From NCBI GenBank assembly GCA_029259875.1, contig JAJDEK010000466.1:1-5113 (forward strand): a stretch of DNA of 5,113 bases, written 5' to 3'. The stretch is from Planctomycetaceae bacterium (GTDB lineage: Bacteria; Planctomycetota; Planctomycetia; Planctomycetales; Planctomycetaceae). Below, piece by piece: positions 1 through 5,113 of this stretch. Made by a program: the position numbers and the translations under genes. How positions within the stretch are numbered: position 1 is the stretch's first letter; each line of letters begins with the position of its first letter. Below the pieces are notes generated by a model, which was not told the DNA's origin, made no database searches, and was given only the letters and a program-made list of their open reading frames with translations.

Positions 1-354
1 TTAAAAAAATACTTGGAAGATCAGGGACATTTGACTCTCCAAGAGATTGGAAGTGTTTACAGATCGCTACCCAAATTAGAACTTTGGGAAACGAAGCTGC
101 ACATTTTGCAATGTCTGCCATTTATGCCCATTCGGAAGTCAAAAGTCAAAGCGGTCGAGCCTTTCCTGAGGGATTGCCTAGCTGATGAGAATAAATTCGT
201 CAGAGCTTGGGCCTATCACGGATTTTATGAACTTGCCATTCAACACCCTTCGTATACAGTAGATGTAAAGCGACTTTTGGAAAAAGCGATGATAGATGAA
301 GCAGCGTCAGTCAAAGCCAGGATTCGTAATATTATGAAACAAGGATTTGACTGA
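1..354 (+). CDS. HEAT-repeat-like protein, 3' fragment (5' end outside window)
   Basis: The reading frame is open from base 1 to the TGA at 352-354, giving the last 117 codons of a gene that begins upstream. A TTG at 13 could be read as a start, but the codons before it are open and no ribosome binding site is visible, so I treat the gene as truncated by the window edge. The protein looks all-helical. The second half (DENKFVRAWAYHGFYELA, then a helix with KRLLEKAM and one with SVKARIRNIMK) has the paired-helix pattern of HEAT-like repeats, with the typical D..xxVRxxA spacing. Such repeats usually form protein-binding scaffolds, and the specific role here is unknown. Base composition is about 43 percent GC in sampled lines, against about 53 percent in a sampled line of the next gene. 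The HEAT assignment is moderate and no family name can be given. Confidence 0.75.
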   Translation, partial: LKKYLEDQGHLTLQEIGSVYRSLPKLELWETKLHILQCLPFMPIRKSKVKAVEPFLRDCLADENKFVRAWAYHGFYELAIQHPSYTVDVKRLLEKAMIDEAASVKARIRNIMKQGFD

Positions 355-381
355 ATCTCAGCGAATTGTAATCGCGAGTGT

Positions 382-411
382 TTGGAATATTGGAAATATG
401 CTAGCTATTGT
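382..411 (+). promoter_or_regulatory. weak sigma-70-like promoter before the SDR gene
   Basis: TTGGAA (382-387) and TATTGT (406-411) are separated by 18 bases, each matching four of six consensus positions. They lie 28 bases upstream of the start codon at 440, in the only gap before that gene. The match is weak and AT-rich sequence gives such hits often, so this is a candidate only. Confidence 0.25.
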
Positions 412-439
412 GAACTGAGTGATTCGGGAGCGATGATTT

Positions 440-1942
440 ATGATAGCTGAATCGAATGGGGACGCGACTTCGGATCCAGGGTTGATTCTCCTGACAGGGG
501 CAACAGGCTACGTCGGTGGGCGGTTGCTGCCTGTGCTGGAGCAGAGTGGTTATCGAGTGCGCTGCTTGGCGCGACGTCCTGAAATTTTGCAGCCTAAGGT
601 TGCGACTGCTACAGAAGTAGTGGCCGGCGATGTGCTCGAACGTGAAACACTCGATGCTGTGCTGGAGGGAGTGAAAGTTGCCTACTATCTGATTCACTCG
701 ATGGGAGTCAAAGGCTCGTTTGAGGAAAATGATCGCCTGGCGGCTCGTAATTTTGCAGAAGCAGCGCGCGTTGCGGGTGTGGAACGCATTATCTATCTGG
801 GCGGTCTGGGAGATGAACATGAAGAACTCTCGCCTCATCTACGGAGTCGACAAGAGGTAGGAGAGATCTTGCGCGAGTCAGGAGTGCCTGTGCTTGAATT
901 TCGGGCGTCGATTGTCATCGGCTCTGGCAGCCTGTCATTTGAGATGATTCGTTCGTTGGTGGAACGACTGCCGATCATGATTACGCCCAAATGGGTGATG
1001 CGGAATGCGCAGCCGATCGCCATTGAAGATTTGATTGGCTATCTTACAGCAGCCATCCACTTGCCGCTCTCTGACTATCGAATCTATGAGATTGGTGGCG
1101 CAGATCAGGATTCTTACGCCGATATTATGCGGGTTTATGCCAAGTGCCGCGATCTACGGATTCGGATGATTCCGGTGCCTGTGCTGACGCCCTATCTTTC
1201 AAGCCTGTGGCTGGGATTGGTAACACCATTGTACGCGCGCATTGGGCGTAAACTAATCGAAAGCATCGTGCATTCCACGGTAGTTCGAGATGAATCTGCG
1301 TTGAAAGTATTTAACATCCAACCGATGGGCATTGAACAGGCCATTCGTCGTGCACTGGCGAATGAAGACAAAGCATTCGCAGAAACGCGGTGGTCTGATG
1401 CCCTTTCCTCTTCGGGCGCACTTCCTATCTGGGTGGGAGTACGATTTGGTACAAGACTCGTTGATTCGCGAACGAGACAAGTCGCCTGCCCTCCCTCGAT
1501 TGCGTTTCAGCCGATTCAGCGGATCGGTGGTGACACCGGCTGGTATGCCTGCAACTGGTTATGGCATTTGCGGGGCTTCATGGATTTACTCGTGGGAGGC
1601 GTCGGCATGCGACGCGGACGCTTGCATGCGGAAAATCTACGGGTCGGCGATACCGTCGACTTCTGGCGCGTGGAAGCCTATGAGCCTGAGCATCGTCTGC
1701 GGCTGGTTGCTGAGATGAAACTCCCCGGTCGCGCGTGGTTGGAATTCCAAGTGACGGGCGACGATCAATCTTCCACCATTACGCAAACGGCGATTTATGA
1801 TCCCATCGGTCTGCTCGGCCGTTTGTACTGGTACGCGGTTTGCCCGTTGCATTACTTTGTCTTCTCCGGCATGCTCCGGAATATTGCCAAAGCAGCGCTA
1901 AAAGTAAAGGAACGCTCTTCTACTGCAATTTTACAAAAGTGA
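440..1942 (+). CDS. SDR-type NAD(P)-binding protein with C-terminal DUF2867 domain (YbjT-like)
   Basis: The protein has 500 residues, close to the 476 of E. coli YbjT. The N-terminal Rossmann domain carries the dinucleotide motif GATGYVG at residues 20-26, followed by a basic pair after strand two (R45, R46) that suggests NADP(H). The canonical SDR active-site YxxxK is not visible. In its place is HLRSRQEV (133-140), typical of the atypical SDR subgroup to which YbjT-like proteins belong. The stretch GSGSLSFEMIRSLVERLP, then TPKWV and QPIAIEDLIGYL, is also characteristic of that subgroup. From about residue 340 to 490 a DUF2867 domain follows, with a GWYACNWLW segment and a conserved-looking C-terminal IYDPIGLLGRLYWY segment. 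The reaction is not known for this family; a redox or nucleotide-sensing role is inferred. The start at 440 has GGGAG at 426-430, nine bases upstream. An ATG at 433 is in another frame and stops at once. Confidence 0.92.
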   Translation: MIAESNGDATSDPGLILLTGATGYVGGRLLPVLEQSGYRVRCLARRPEILQPKVATATEVVAGDVLERETLDAVLEGVKVAYYLIHSMGVKGSFEENDRLAARNFAEAARVAGVERIIYLGGLGDEHEELSPHLRSRQEVGEILRESGVPVLEFRASIVIGSGSLSFEMIRSLVERLPIMITPKWVMRNAQPIAIEDLIGYLTAAIHLPLSDYRIYEIGGADQDSYADIMRVYAKCRDLRIRMIPVPVLTPYLSSLWLGLVTPLYARIGRKLIESIVHSTVVRDESALKVFNIQPMGIEQAIRRALANEDKAFAETRWSDALSSSGALPIWVGVRFGTRLVDSRTRQVACPPSIAFQPIQRIGGDTGWYACNWLWHLRGFMDLLVGGVGMRRGRLHAENLRVGDTVDFWRVEAYEPEHRLRLVAEMKLPGRAWLEFQVTGDDQSSTITQTAIYDPIGLLGRLYWYAVCPLHYFVFSGMLRNIAKAALKVKERSSTAILQK

Positions 1943-1998
1943 ATTCAAATTGCCCCAACTCCCTGCCCTGCTTTCCTCTCATAATGATTCGGTCTGGC

Positions 1999-2028
1999 TT
2001 GAGAATGTAGGAATCGGTAATCTATGAT
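1999..2028 (+). promoter_or_regulatory. sigma-70-like promoter for pcp
   Basis: TTGAGA (1999-2004) and TATGAT (2023-2028) each match five of six consensus positions and are 18 bases apart. Transcription would begin near 2035. That leaves about 60 bases of leader before the ATG at 2094, but almost none before the ATG at 2037, which supports the later start for pcp. The site lies in the gap after the SDR gene, suggesting pcp can be transcribed independently. No operator-like repeat overlaps it. Confidence 0.55.
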
Positions 2029-2079
2029 GCTATCAAATGAATGTTGATACAGACTCTATAGACAAATCGATTCAGGATC

Positions 2080-2085
2080 AGGAAG
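2080..2085 (+). promoter_or_regulatory. ribosome binding site that decides the pcp start
   Basis: AGGAAG sits eight bases before the ATG at 2094, an ideal Shine-Dalgarno distance. No comparable purine-rich element precedes the in-frame ATG at 2037. The motif therefore favours translation from 2094. Confidence 0.7.
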
Positions 2086-2093
2086 AACCCCAG

Positions 2094-2762
2094 ATGGCGA
2101 ACGTATTATTGACAGGTTTCGAAGCATTCGGGAATACGCCCACCAATCCGGCAGAGTTAGTAGCGAGAGCTCTGGATGGCACTGTGGTTGGCGAAGCTGA
2201 AATTGTATCCCGTATCGTGCCGAATGTGTTTTTTGAAAGCATCGACTTTGTTTGTGCTGCGATTGCTGAAGTGCAGCCGGAACTGGTGATCATGCTGGGC
2301 GAATATGGCGGTCGGGCAATGATCACGGTCGAACGACTCGCGCAAAATTTCAATGACGGGACACGCTATCAGTTAGCAGACAATGCGGGCAATGTGCTAC
2401 AGGGACAACCAACGGTAACTGATGGACCAGCAGCTTATTACACCACGCTGCCATTACGTGCGATGGTCAAGGCGATGCGTGCTGCTGGTATTCCCTCTGA
2501 TATCTCGGATGCGGCAGGTACGTTCTGCTGTAATCATCTGATGTATGGGGTTCTGCATCATATTTCCAAAGAGCAAATGCCCATTCGTGCGGGCTGGATT
2601 CATCTACCATGCCTGCCAAATGTGGCGGCGCTGGATGAGAATCTGGGCGCGCCCAGTATGTCAGTCGAAACATCAGTGGCTGGAGTCAAAGCGGGCATTC
2701 AGGCCGCGCTCGAACATCCACAAGATATTGACGAACCGAGTGTTTCACGATTGCAGATCTAA
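2094..2762 (+). CDS. pcp: pyroglutamyl-peptidase I (peptidase family C15)
   Basis: This cytoplasmic cysteine peptidase (EC 3.4.19.3) removes N-terminal pyroglutamate from peptides. From Met at 2094 it has 222 residues, against about 215 in characterised enzymes. The N-terminal LLTGFEAFGNTPTNPAE (5-21) is the family signature. The catalytic triad is visible: Glu80 in ITVER, Cys146 in GTFCCNH (143-148) and His170 in GWIHLP. The substrate-side segment VTDGPAAYYTTLP (108-120) is also typical. The usual GxAGGR loop appears as GEYGGR (69-74), a mild variation. The frame extends upstream to an ATG at 2037, which would add 19 polar residues unlike any C15 N-terminus. The ribosome binding site at 2080-2085 and the promoter position argue for 2094. 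The C-terminal 15 or so residues are low in similarity to the family and may be a tail. Position between two unrelated genes gives no further functional hint. Confidence 0.95.
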   Translation: MANVLLTGFEAFGNTPTNPAELVARALDGTVVGEAEIVSRIVPNVFFESIDFVCAAIAEVQPELVIMLGEYGGRAMITVERLAQNFNDGTRYQLADNAGNVLQGQPTVTDGPAAYYTTLPLRAMVKAMRAAGIPSDISDAAGTFCCNHLMYGVLHHISKEQMPIRAGWIHLPCLPNVAALDENLGAPSMSVETSVAGVKAGIQAALEHPQDIDEPSVSRLQI

Positions 2763-2796
2763 CCGGCTTGCAGAGTTTTGTGTCGATTGCTGATCT
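2748..2796 (+). repeat. short imperfect direct repeat across the pcp stop codon
   Basis: CGATTGCAGATCT (2748-2760) recurs as CGATTGCTGATCT (2784-2796), a 12 of 13 match offset by 36 bases. A third partial copy of the core, TTGCAGA, lies between them at 2768-2774. The cores are therefore spaced 17 and 19 bases apart. The first copy is inside the end of pcp and the last is 27 bases before the SRPBCC gene. Function is unknown and coincidence is possible. Confidence 0.4.
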
Positions 2797-2823
2797 TTTC
2801 TATTAAACAGAAAGTGAGCTTTA

Positions 2824-3315
2824 ATGGAGTTTCGTTTTGAACAGCTAGTATCAGCTTCGCTCGAAACGGTATTTCGCTTTCATGAAAATCCAGCTCATCT
2901 GAGTCGATTACACGCGGGGTGGCCTGGTTTCCGGTTACTGCACCATGAGGGGACCATCCATCCGGGGGCAACGACCTGGATCGAACAAACAATGGCGGGT
3001 TGTATTCCTCTGGTGTTAGGATTCCGTCACACGATCTACGAGCCACCGCACCGTTTTGGAGAGGAATTGATCCACGGCCCGTTTTCATTGTTTACTCACA
3101 TTCATGAGTTTGAACCAGTGGGAGAGAAGACGATCATTCGGGATCGACTTGCTATCCGGTTATCGTGGCAGTATGGAGGCGAACCGGTAACACGGCACTT
3201 GGCAGCGCCTTCAATTCGTTCTCTGTTTGCATTTCGCAATCAGGCATTAGAACGTATGGCAGACAGTGATGAATTGGTTCGACTTACCGCTTCAACCCAA
3301 TTGACAGGTAATTAA
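2824..3315 (+). CDS. SRPBCC (START-like) ligand-binding protein, COG4276-like
   Basis: This 163-residue soluble protein has the pattern of the helix-grip SRPBCC fold, whose members bind hydrophobic small molecules in a deep cavity. Visible hallmarks are the opening strand FRFEQLVSAS (3-12), the helix LETVFRFHENPAHLSRL (13-29), the motif HGPFSLFTHIHEFEP (84-98), the strand TIIRDRLAIRL (103-113) and a long C-terminal helix SLFAFRNQALERM (133-145). The order F..H..P..L, then GPF..F.H.HEFEP, then RD matches COG4276 proteins, sometimes loosely labelled cell-division inhibitors. No catalytic residues can be named and the ligand is unknown. An in-frame TGA at 2815-2817 fixes 2824 as the first possible start, with GTGAG at 2814-2818 as a modest ribosome binding site. 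The gene is followed almost without a gap by a membrane protein gene, so the two are very likely co-transcribed. Confidence 0.85.
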   Translation: MEFRFEQLVSASLETVFRFHENPAHLSRLHAGWPGFRLLHHEGTIHPGATTWIEQTMAGCIPLVLGFRHTIYEPPHRFGEELIHGPFSLFTHIHEFEPVGEKTIIRDRLAIRLSWQYGGEPVTRHLAAPSIRSLFAFRNQALERMADSDELVRLTASTQLTGN

Positions 3316-3318
3316 CCG

Positions 3319-3882
3319 ATGGAAGTGGCAACCTACTTGCTTTTTGTGATCGGCTGTCTGGGGGCAACCGATATTGCGTTCTATCACAGTTTTGCACACG
3401 GAATTCGTTCGCACCCCGATTCTCGTCTTGAACTAATCGTGCATAGTCTCCGTGGGCCGACTTACGCGCTATTATTTCTCGTGGTTCCAAACGCTGCCTT
3501 ACATGGTATGTACTTTTGGGGACTCATTGCTGTGTTTGTTTTTGATGTTGCGATCTCCATCGTCGATTTTGCATTGGAGCGCAAGAGCCGCCGTTTCTTT
3601 GGTGGATTACCAGGCGGAGAATATGTGTTGCACATCATCCTGGCGATGTTATTTGGCGCCTTTGTGACTGCTGTTTGTTATGGTGCCGGTGCATGGCGAA
3701 CTTTTGCTACTCAAATCACATACGAGCCAGCCAGCGTACCAGACTTTTTACGTTTGGTTATGGCTGTGATGGCGGTACTCGTTCTTTTCTCAGGAATACA
3801 GGATGGAATTGCCGCATATCGTTTGTGGGGGCTACCACTGCGAGGGAATAAGCGAGTATCAGAGAGTGACCTCCTTCAATGA
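3319..3882 (+). CDS. polytopic membrane protein of unknown function, His/acid-rich
   Basis: I do not recognise this 187-residue protein. Hydrophobic segments at about residues 3-22, 47-66, 67-86, 103-125 and 141-160 suggest five inner-membrane helices, with a polar C-terminal tail. Ionisable residues unusual for membrane helices lie in or at the edge of these segments: D18, H23, H27, H42, R45, H62, D76, D83, E87, E101 and H105. The spacings HxxxH (23-27) and ExxxH (101-105), and the stretch HSLRGPTYALLF (42-53), look like conserved functional motifs and could bind a metal or haem; that is inference. The start lies three bases after the stop of the SRPBCC gene and in the same frame. Only a weak AGG (3306-3308) precedes it, so translation is probably coupled to the upstream gene. 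This arrangement suggests the two products act together, perhaps on a membrane-derived small molecule. Confidence 0.85.
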   Translation: MEVATYLLFVIGCLGATDIAFYHSFAHGIRSHPDSRLELIVHSLRGPTYALLFLVVPNAALHGMYFWGLIAVFVFDVAISIVDFALERKSRRFFGGLPGGEYVLHIILAMLFGAFVTAVCYGAGAWRTFATQITYEPASVPDFLRLVMAVMAVLVLFSGIQDGIAAYRLWGLPLRGNKRVSESDLLQ

Positions 3883-3927
3883 TCACCTATTTCAACGTTG
3901 TGATTTATGGAGCGAAAACTTGAAACA

Positions 3928-3957
3928 CTCACACTGTCGGCTTAAGTAAGATATAAT
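3928..3957 (+). promoter_or_regulatory. candidate promoter for the DUF6868-like gene
   Basis: A perfect TATAAT at 3952-3957 lies 18 bases after CTCACA (3928-3933), which matches four of six -35 positions. A better-looking TTGAAA at 3920-3925 is 26 bases away, too far to pair with it. Transcription would start near 3964 and leave a leader of about 74 bases before the ATG at 4038. The site falls in the 155-base gap after the membrane protein gene, so a new transcription unit is plausible. Confidence 0.5.
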
Positions 3958-4024
3958 GATATTAGTGAGAAGCCAGTTACATTTTGCTGATGCTTTAGGT
4001 TTATTCTCAACGAAGGGCGAAAAA

Positions 4025-4031
4025 AAGGAAG
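4025..4031 (+). promoter_or_regulatory. strong ribosome binding site of the DUF6868-like gene
   Basis: AAGGAAG lies six bases before the ATG at 4038. It is the strongest Shine-Dalgarno-like match in the window and supports this small gene being expressed. Confidence 0.65.
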
Positions 4032-4037
4032 CACACG

Positions 4038-4280
4038 ATGGACATTCAGACGCTGACAACATTCTTTATGTGGTGCACTATTTTTAATGCTGGTATCTTA
4101 CTTCTGTGGACAGTGTTTTTTCTGTTCGCTCCGGATTTAGTGTATCGTACGCAAAAGGCCTGGTTTCCGATTCCCCGGGAAACCTTTAACGTGGTGATCT
4201 ACGCATTGATCGGCTTCTTTAAAATTGTCTTTATTGTCTTCAGTCTTGTGCCCTATCTTGCATTGTTGATGATTGGGTGA
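4038..4280 (+). CDS. small two-helix membrane protein, DUF6868-like
   Basis: The 80-residue product has two hydrophobic helices, at about residues 8-30 and 50-79. Between them is a short polar loop with APDLVYRTQKAWFPIPRETF (31-50). I recall this pattern (MWCTIFN at the start, WFPIPRETFNVVIY in the middle, a final LVPYLALLMIG) from a family of small conserved proteins of marine and environmental bacteria named DUF6868. The match is from memory. No biochemical function is known. The loop of W42, F43, P44, P46, R47 and E48 is the likely conserved functional part. The length fits a complete member of the family. It has its own strong ribosome binding site and promoter-like region, so it is probably a single-gene unit not tied to the genes before it. 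Confidence 0.8.
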   Translation: MDIQTLTTFFMWCTIFNAGILLLWTVFFLFAPDLVYRTQKAWFPIPRETFNVVIYALIGFFKIVFIVFSLVPYLALLMIG

Positions 4281-4397
4281 TCTGGTTTAGTAGATTCTTG
4301 GTTTCTTGAAAAGTAAGCTTGTGACAGACAAAGACCAAATCCCTGACGAGCGCTGTCGATTAATGGGTGGTTTGGGTTTAGAGAGATATGAAGTAGC

Positions 4398-4904
4398 ATG
4401 ACACAAAATCAATTTCAAAATAAATCCGGTCCCCCGCCCGGCGAACGGGACTTTGATCCTTATGAAGGTGATCTGGATGCGCAGTCTGCCTGGAGGAACT
4501 TTGGCGGGTTGACTCTGGCGGAGGCGTACCAGAAATTTTTGGAGCATCCCGGTGCATACTCAGAAGATTTTATGTGGATGGGGGACAAGGCGTTTGTCTA
4601 TTATTTCCCAGTACTCGAACGCTATCTGCTGGTCACCCCGGTCTGGAGCGAAGAGAATGGGAGTGAGTGGTGCCAGATTCTGGGACTGGGATCTGCGATC
4701 CAGTTTCAGTTTACCGAAGAGAGTCTACCAGAGTTGTTACAGCTTGCGCCACGCGTGTTGGTGTTGATTGTTCAGGTGAAAGAATCGATCGATGCCTGTG
4801 TCGCTAGCGGACATCCTTATTATTCTGATCCGGAAATCCATCAACATGTCATCAAAGAATGGAACGAACTCGAACAACATCTGCAGCAATTTGTTGATCC
4901 TTAA
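4398..4904 (+). CDS. unrecognised soluble acidic protein, possibly immunity-like
   Basis: I cannot name the family of this 168-residue protein. It has no signal peptide or membrane helix. It opens with a polar, proline-containing, probably disordered segment (1-25). A dense aromatic block follows, which looks like the conserved core: AWRNFGGLTLAEAYQKF (31-47), then YSEDFMWMG (54-62) and AFVYYFPVLERYL (65-77). Next come a strand-rich middle with W92 and a C-terminal helical part ending in EWNELEQHLQQFVDP. Small acidic proteins with such aromatic cores include bacterial immunity-type or SMI1/KNR4-like folds, but no toxin gene is visible, so this is only a guess. An in-frame TGA at 4389-4391 makes 4398 the first possible start; GAAG at 4390-4393 or GAGAGA at 4381-4386 may serve as ribosome binding site. 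The next gene begins 42 bases after its stop and may be co-transcribed. Confidence 0.8.
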   Translation: MTQNQFQNKSGPPPGERDFDPYEGDLDAQSAWRNFGGLTLAEAYQKFLEHPGAYSEDFMWMGDKAFVYYFPVLERYLLVTPVWSEENGSEWCQILGLGSAIQFQFTEESLPELLQLAPRVLVLIVQVKESIDACVASGHPYYSDPEIHQHVIKEWNELEQHLQQFVDP

Positions 4905-4946
4905 ACAAATGAGCAAAAAGACCAGTTTGGTAGAAAGCGATGTTTC

Positions 4947-5113
4947 ATGTCAGCCCCAAAACAGTCTCCTCAGAATATGTGGTTTCGCGTTGCTATCTTT
5001 ATCATTCTATGTTTTGCAGCTTATTTAATCTTGTTCAAATCATTTAATGATCACAGTGGGTATTGGGAAGCAGAGATTGGTAATGCTGGCTCTCATTTAG
5101 CTCTGACGATTCG
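4947..5113 (+). CDS. membrane-anchored protein of unknown function, 5' part only
   Basis: From the ATG at 4947 the frame is open to the window end, giving 55 codons plus two bases. The product starts with a short polar stretch (MSAPKQSPQN), then one strongly hydrophobic helix at about residues 15-30 (VAIFIILCFAAYLILF). After it comes a polar segment with GYWEAEIGNAGSHLALTI (38-55) that looks like the start of an extracytoplasmic domain. The short, weakly charged N-terminus and uncleaved look suggest a signal anchor. No family is recognised. AGAAAG at 4932-4937 lies nine bases before the start. The same frame holds the stop of the previous gene at 4902-4904 and no other ATG, GTG or TTG before 4947, so 4947 is the earliest start. 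The continuation beyond the window is needed to identify it. Confidence 0.65.
   Translation, partial: MSAPKQSPQNMWFRVAIFIILCFAAYLILFKSFNDHSGYWEAEIGNAGSHLALTI

Noticed and set aside
401..838. 145-codon open frame on the minus strand opposite the SDR gene
   Set aside because: It is antisense to a gene with clear SDR motifs, its product is low-complexity and His/Arg/Ser-rich, and it has no recognisable domain.
1332..1718. 128-codon + strand frame inside the SDR-DUF2867 gene
   Set aside because: It overlaps the DUF2867 domain in another frame and its product resembles no protein family.
2759..3088. 109-codon minus-strand frame opposite the SRPBCC gene
   Set aside because: The SRPBCC frame on the opposite strand has a coherent fold pattern and start signals; this one has neither.
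3881..3905. Inverted repeat ATCAC / GTGAT just after the membrane protein gene as a terminator
   Set aside because: The stem is only five or six base pairs, the loop is 13 bases and no T-tract follows.
3920..3957. TTGAAA paired with TATAAT as a promoter
   Set aside because: The spacing is 26 bases, too long for a sigma-70 promoter; CTCACA at 18 bases was used instead, with modest confidence.
4281..4397. Gap between the DUF6868-like gene and the 168-residue gene, searched for a terminator or promoter
   Set aside because: Only a four-base stem (TTGT / ACAA near 4319-4331) and scattered GGTTTAG copies are seen; none makes a convincing signal.
4909..5028. Short frame from ATG 4909 (starts MSKKTS, 39 residues) four bases after the 168-residue gene
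   Set aside because: Its start looks plausible, but it stops at 5026-5028, while the overlapping frame from 4947 encodes a better membrane helix and stays open to the window end. A frameshift between the two cannot be fully excluded.

Overview
The window is a compact bacterial chromosomal stretch. Every convincing gene lies on the + strand, intergenic gaps are short (all under 160 bases), and there is no sign of RNA genes, insertion sequences, CRISPR or phage. The gene mix suggests a Gram-negative environmental bacterium, and my best guess is a planctomycete. The mix is an SDR-DUF2867 oxidoreductase, a pyroglutamyl peptidase, a COG4276-type SRPBCC protein, a small DUF6868-like membrane protein and several unrecognised lineage-type proteins. 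The taxon is an inference from protein style, not from a marker gene.

Layout. Bases 1-354 hold the 3' end of a HEAT-repeat-like gene, cut by the window edge and visibly more AT-rich than what follows. Bases 440-1942 encode a 500-residue SDR-type NAD(P)-binding protein with a C-terminal DUF2867 domain (YbjT-like). After a gap with a good sigma-70-like promoter (1999-2028) comes pcp, pyroglutamyl-peptidase I, with all three catalytic residues present. Its best start is the internal ATG at 2094, not the upstream ATG at 2037. Bases 2824-3882 hold a tight two-gene unit: a SRPBCC ligand-binding protein, then three bases after its stop codon a five-helix membrane protein rich in His, Asp and Glu that I cannot assign. 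A promoter-like region with a perfect TATAAT then leads to a DUF6868-like 80-residue membrane protein (4038-4280). The window closes with an unrecognised 168-residue soluble acidic protein (4398-4904) and the first 55 codons of a membrane-anchored protein that runs off the end (4947-5113).

How the genes may work together. The SDR-DUF2867 protein, the SRPBCC protein and the polytopic membrane protein would fit an oxidoreductase / small-molecule binding / membrane theme, possibly acting on a lipid or quinone-like compound. That is inference from domain types only. Pcp is a housekeeping-style peptidase whose position between them may be incidental. I found no clear novel defence or mobile system. 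The most notable unexplained items are the His/acid-rich membrane protein, the conserved-looking 168-residue protein with its downstream anchored partner, and a short iterated repeat around the pcp stop codon.
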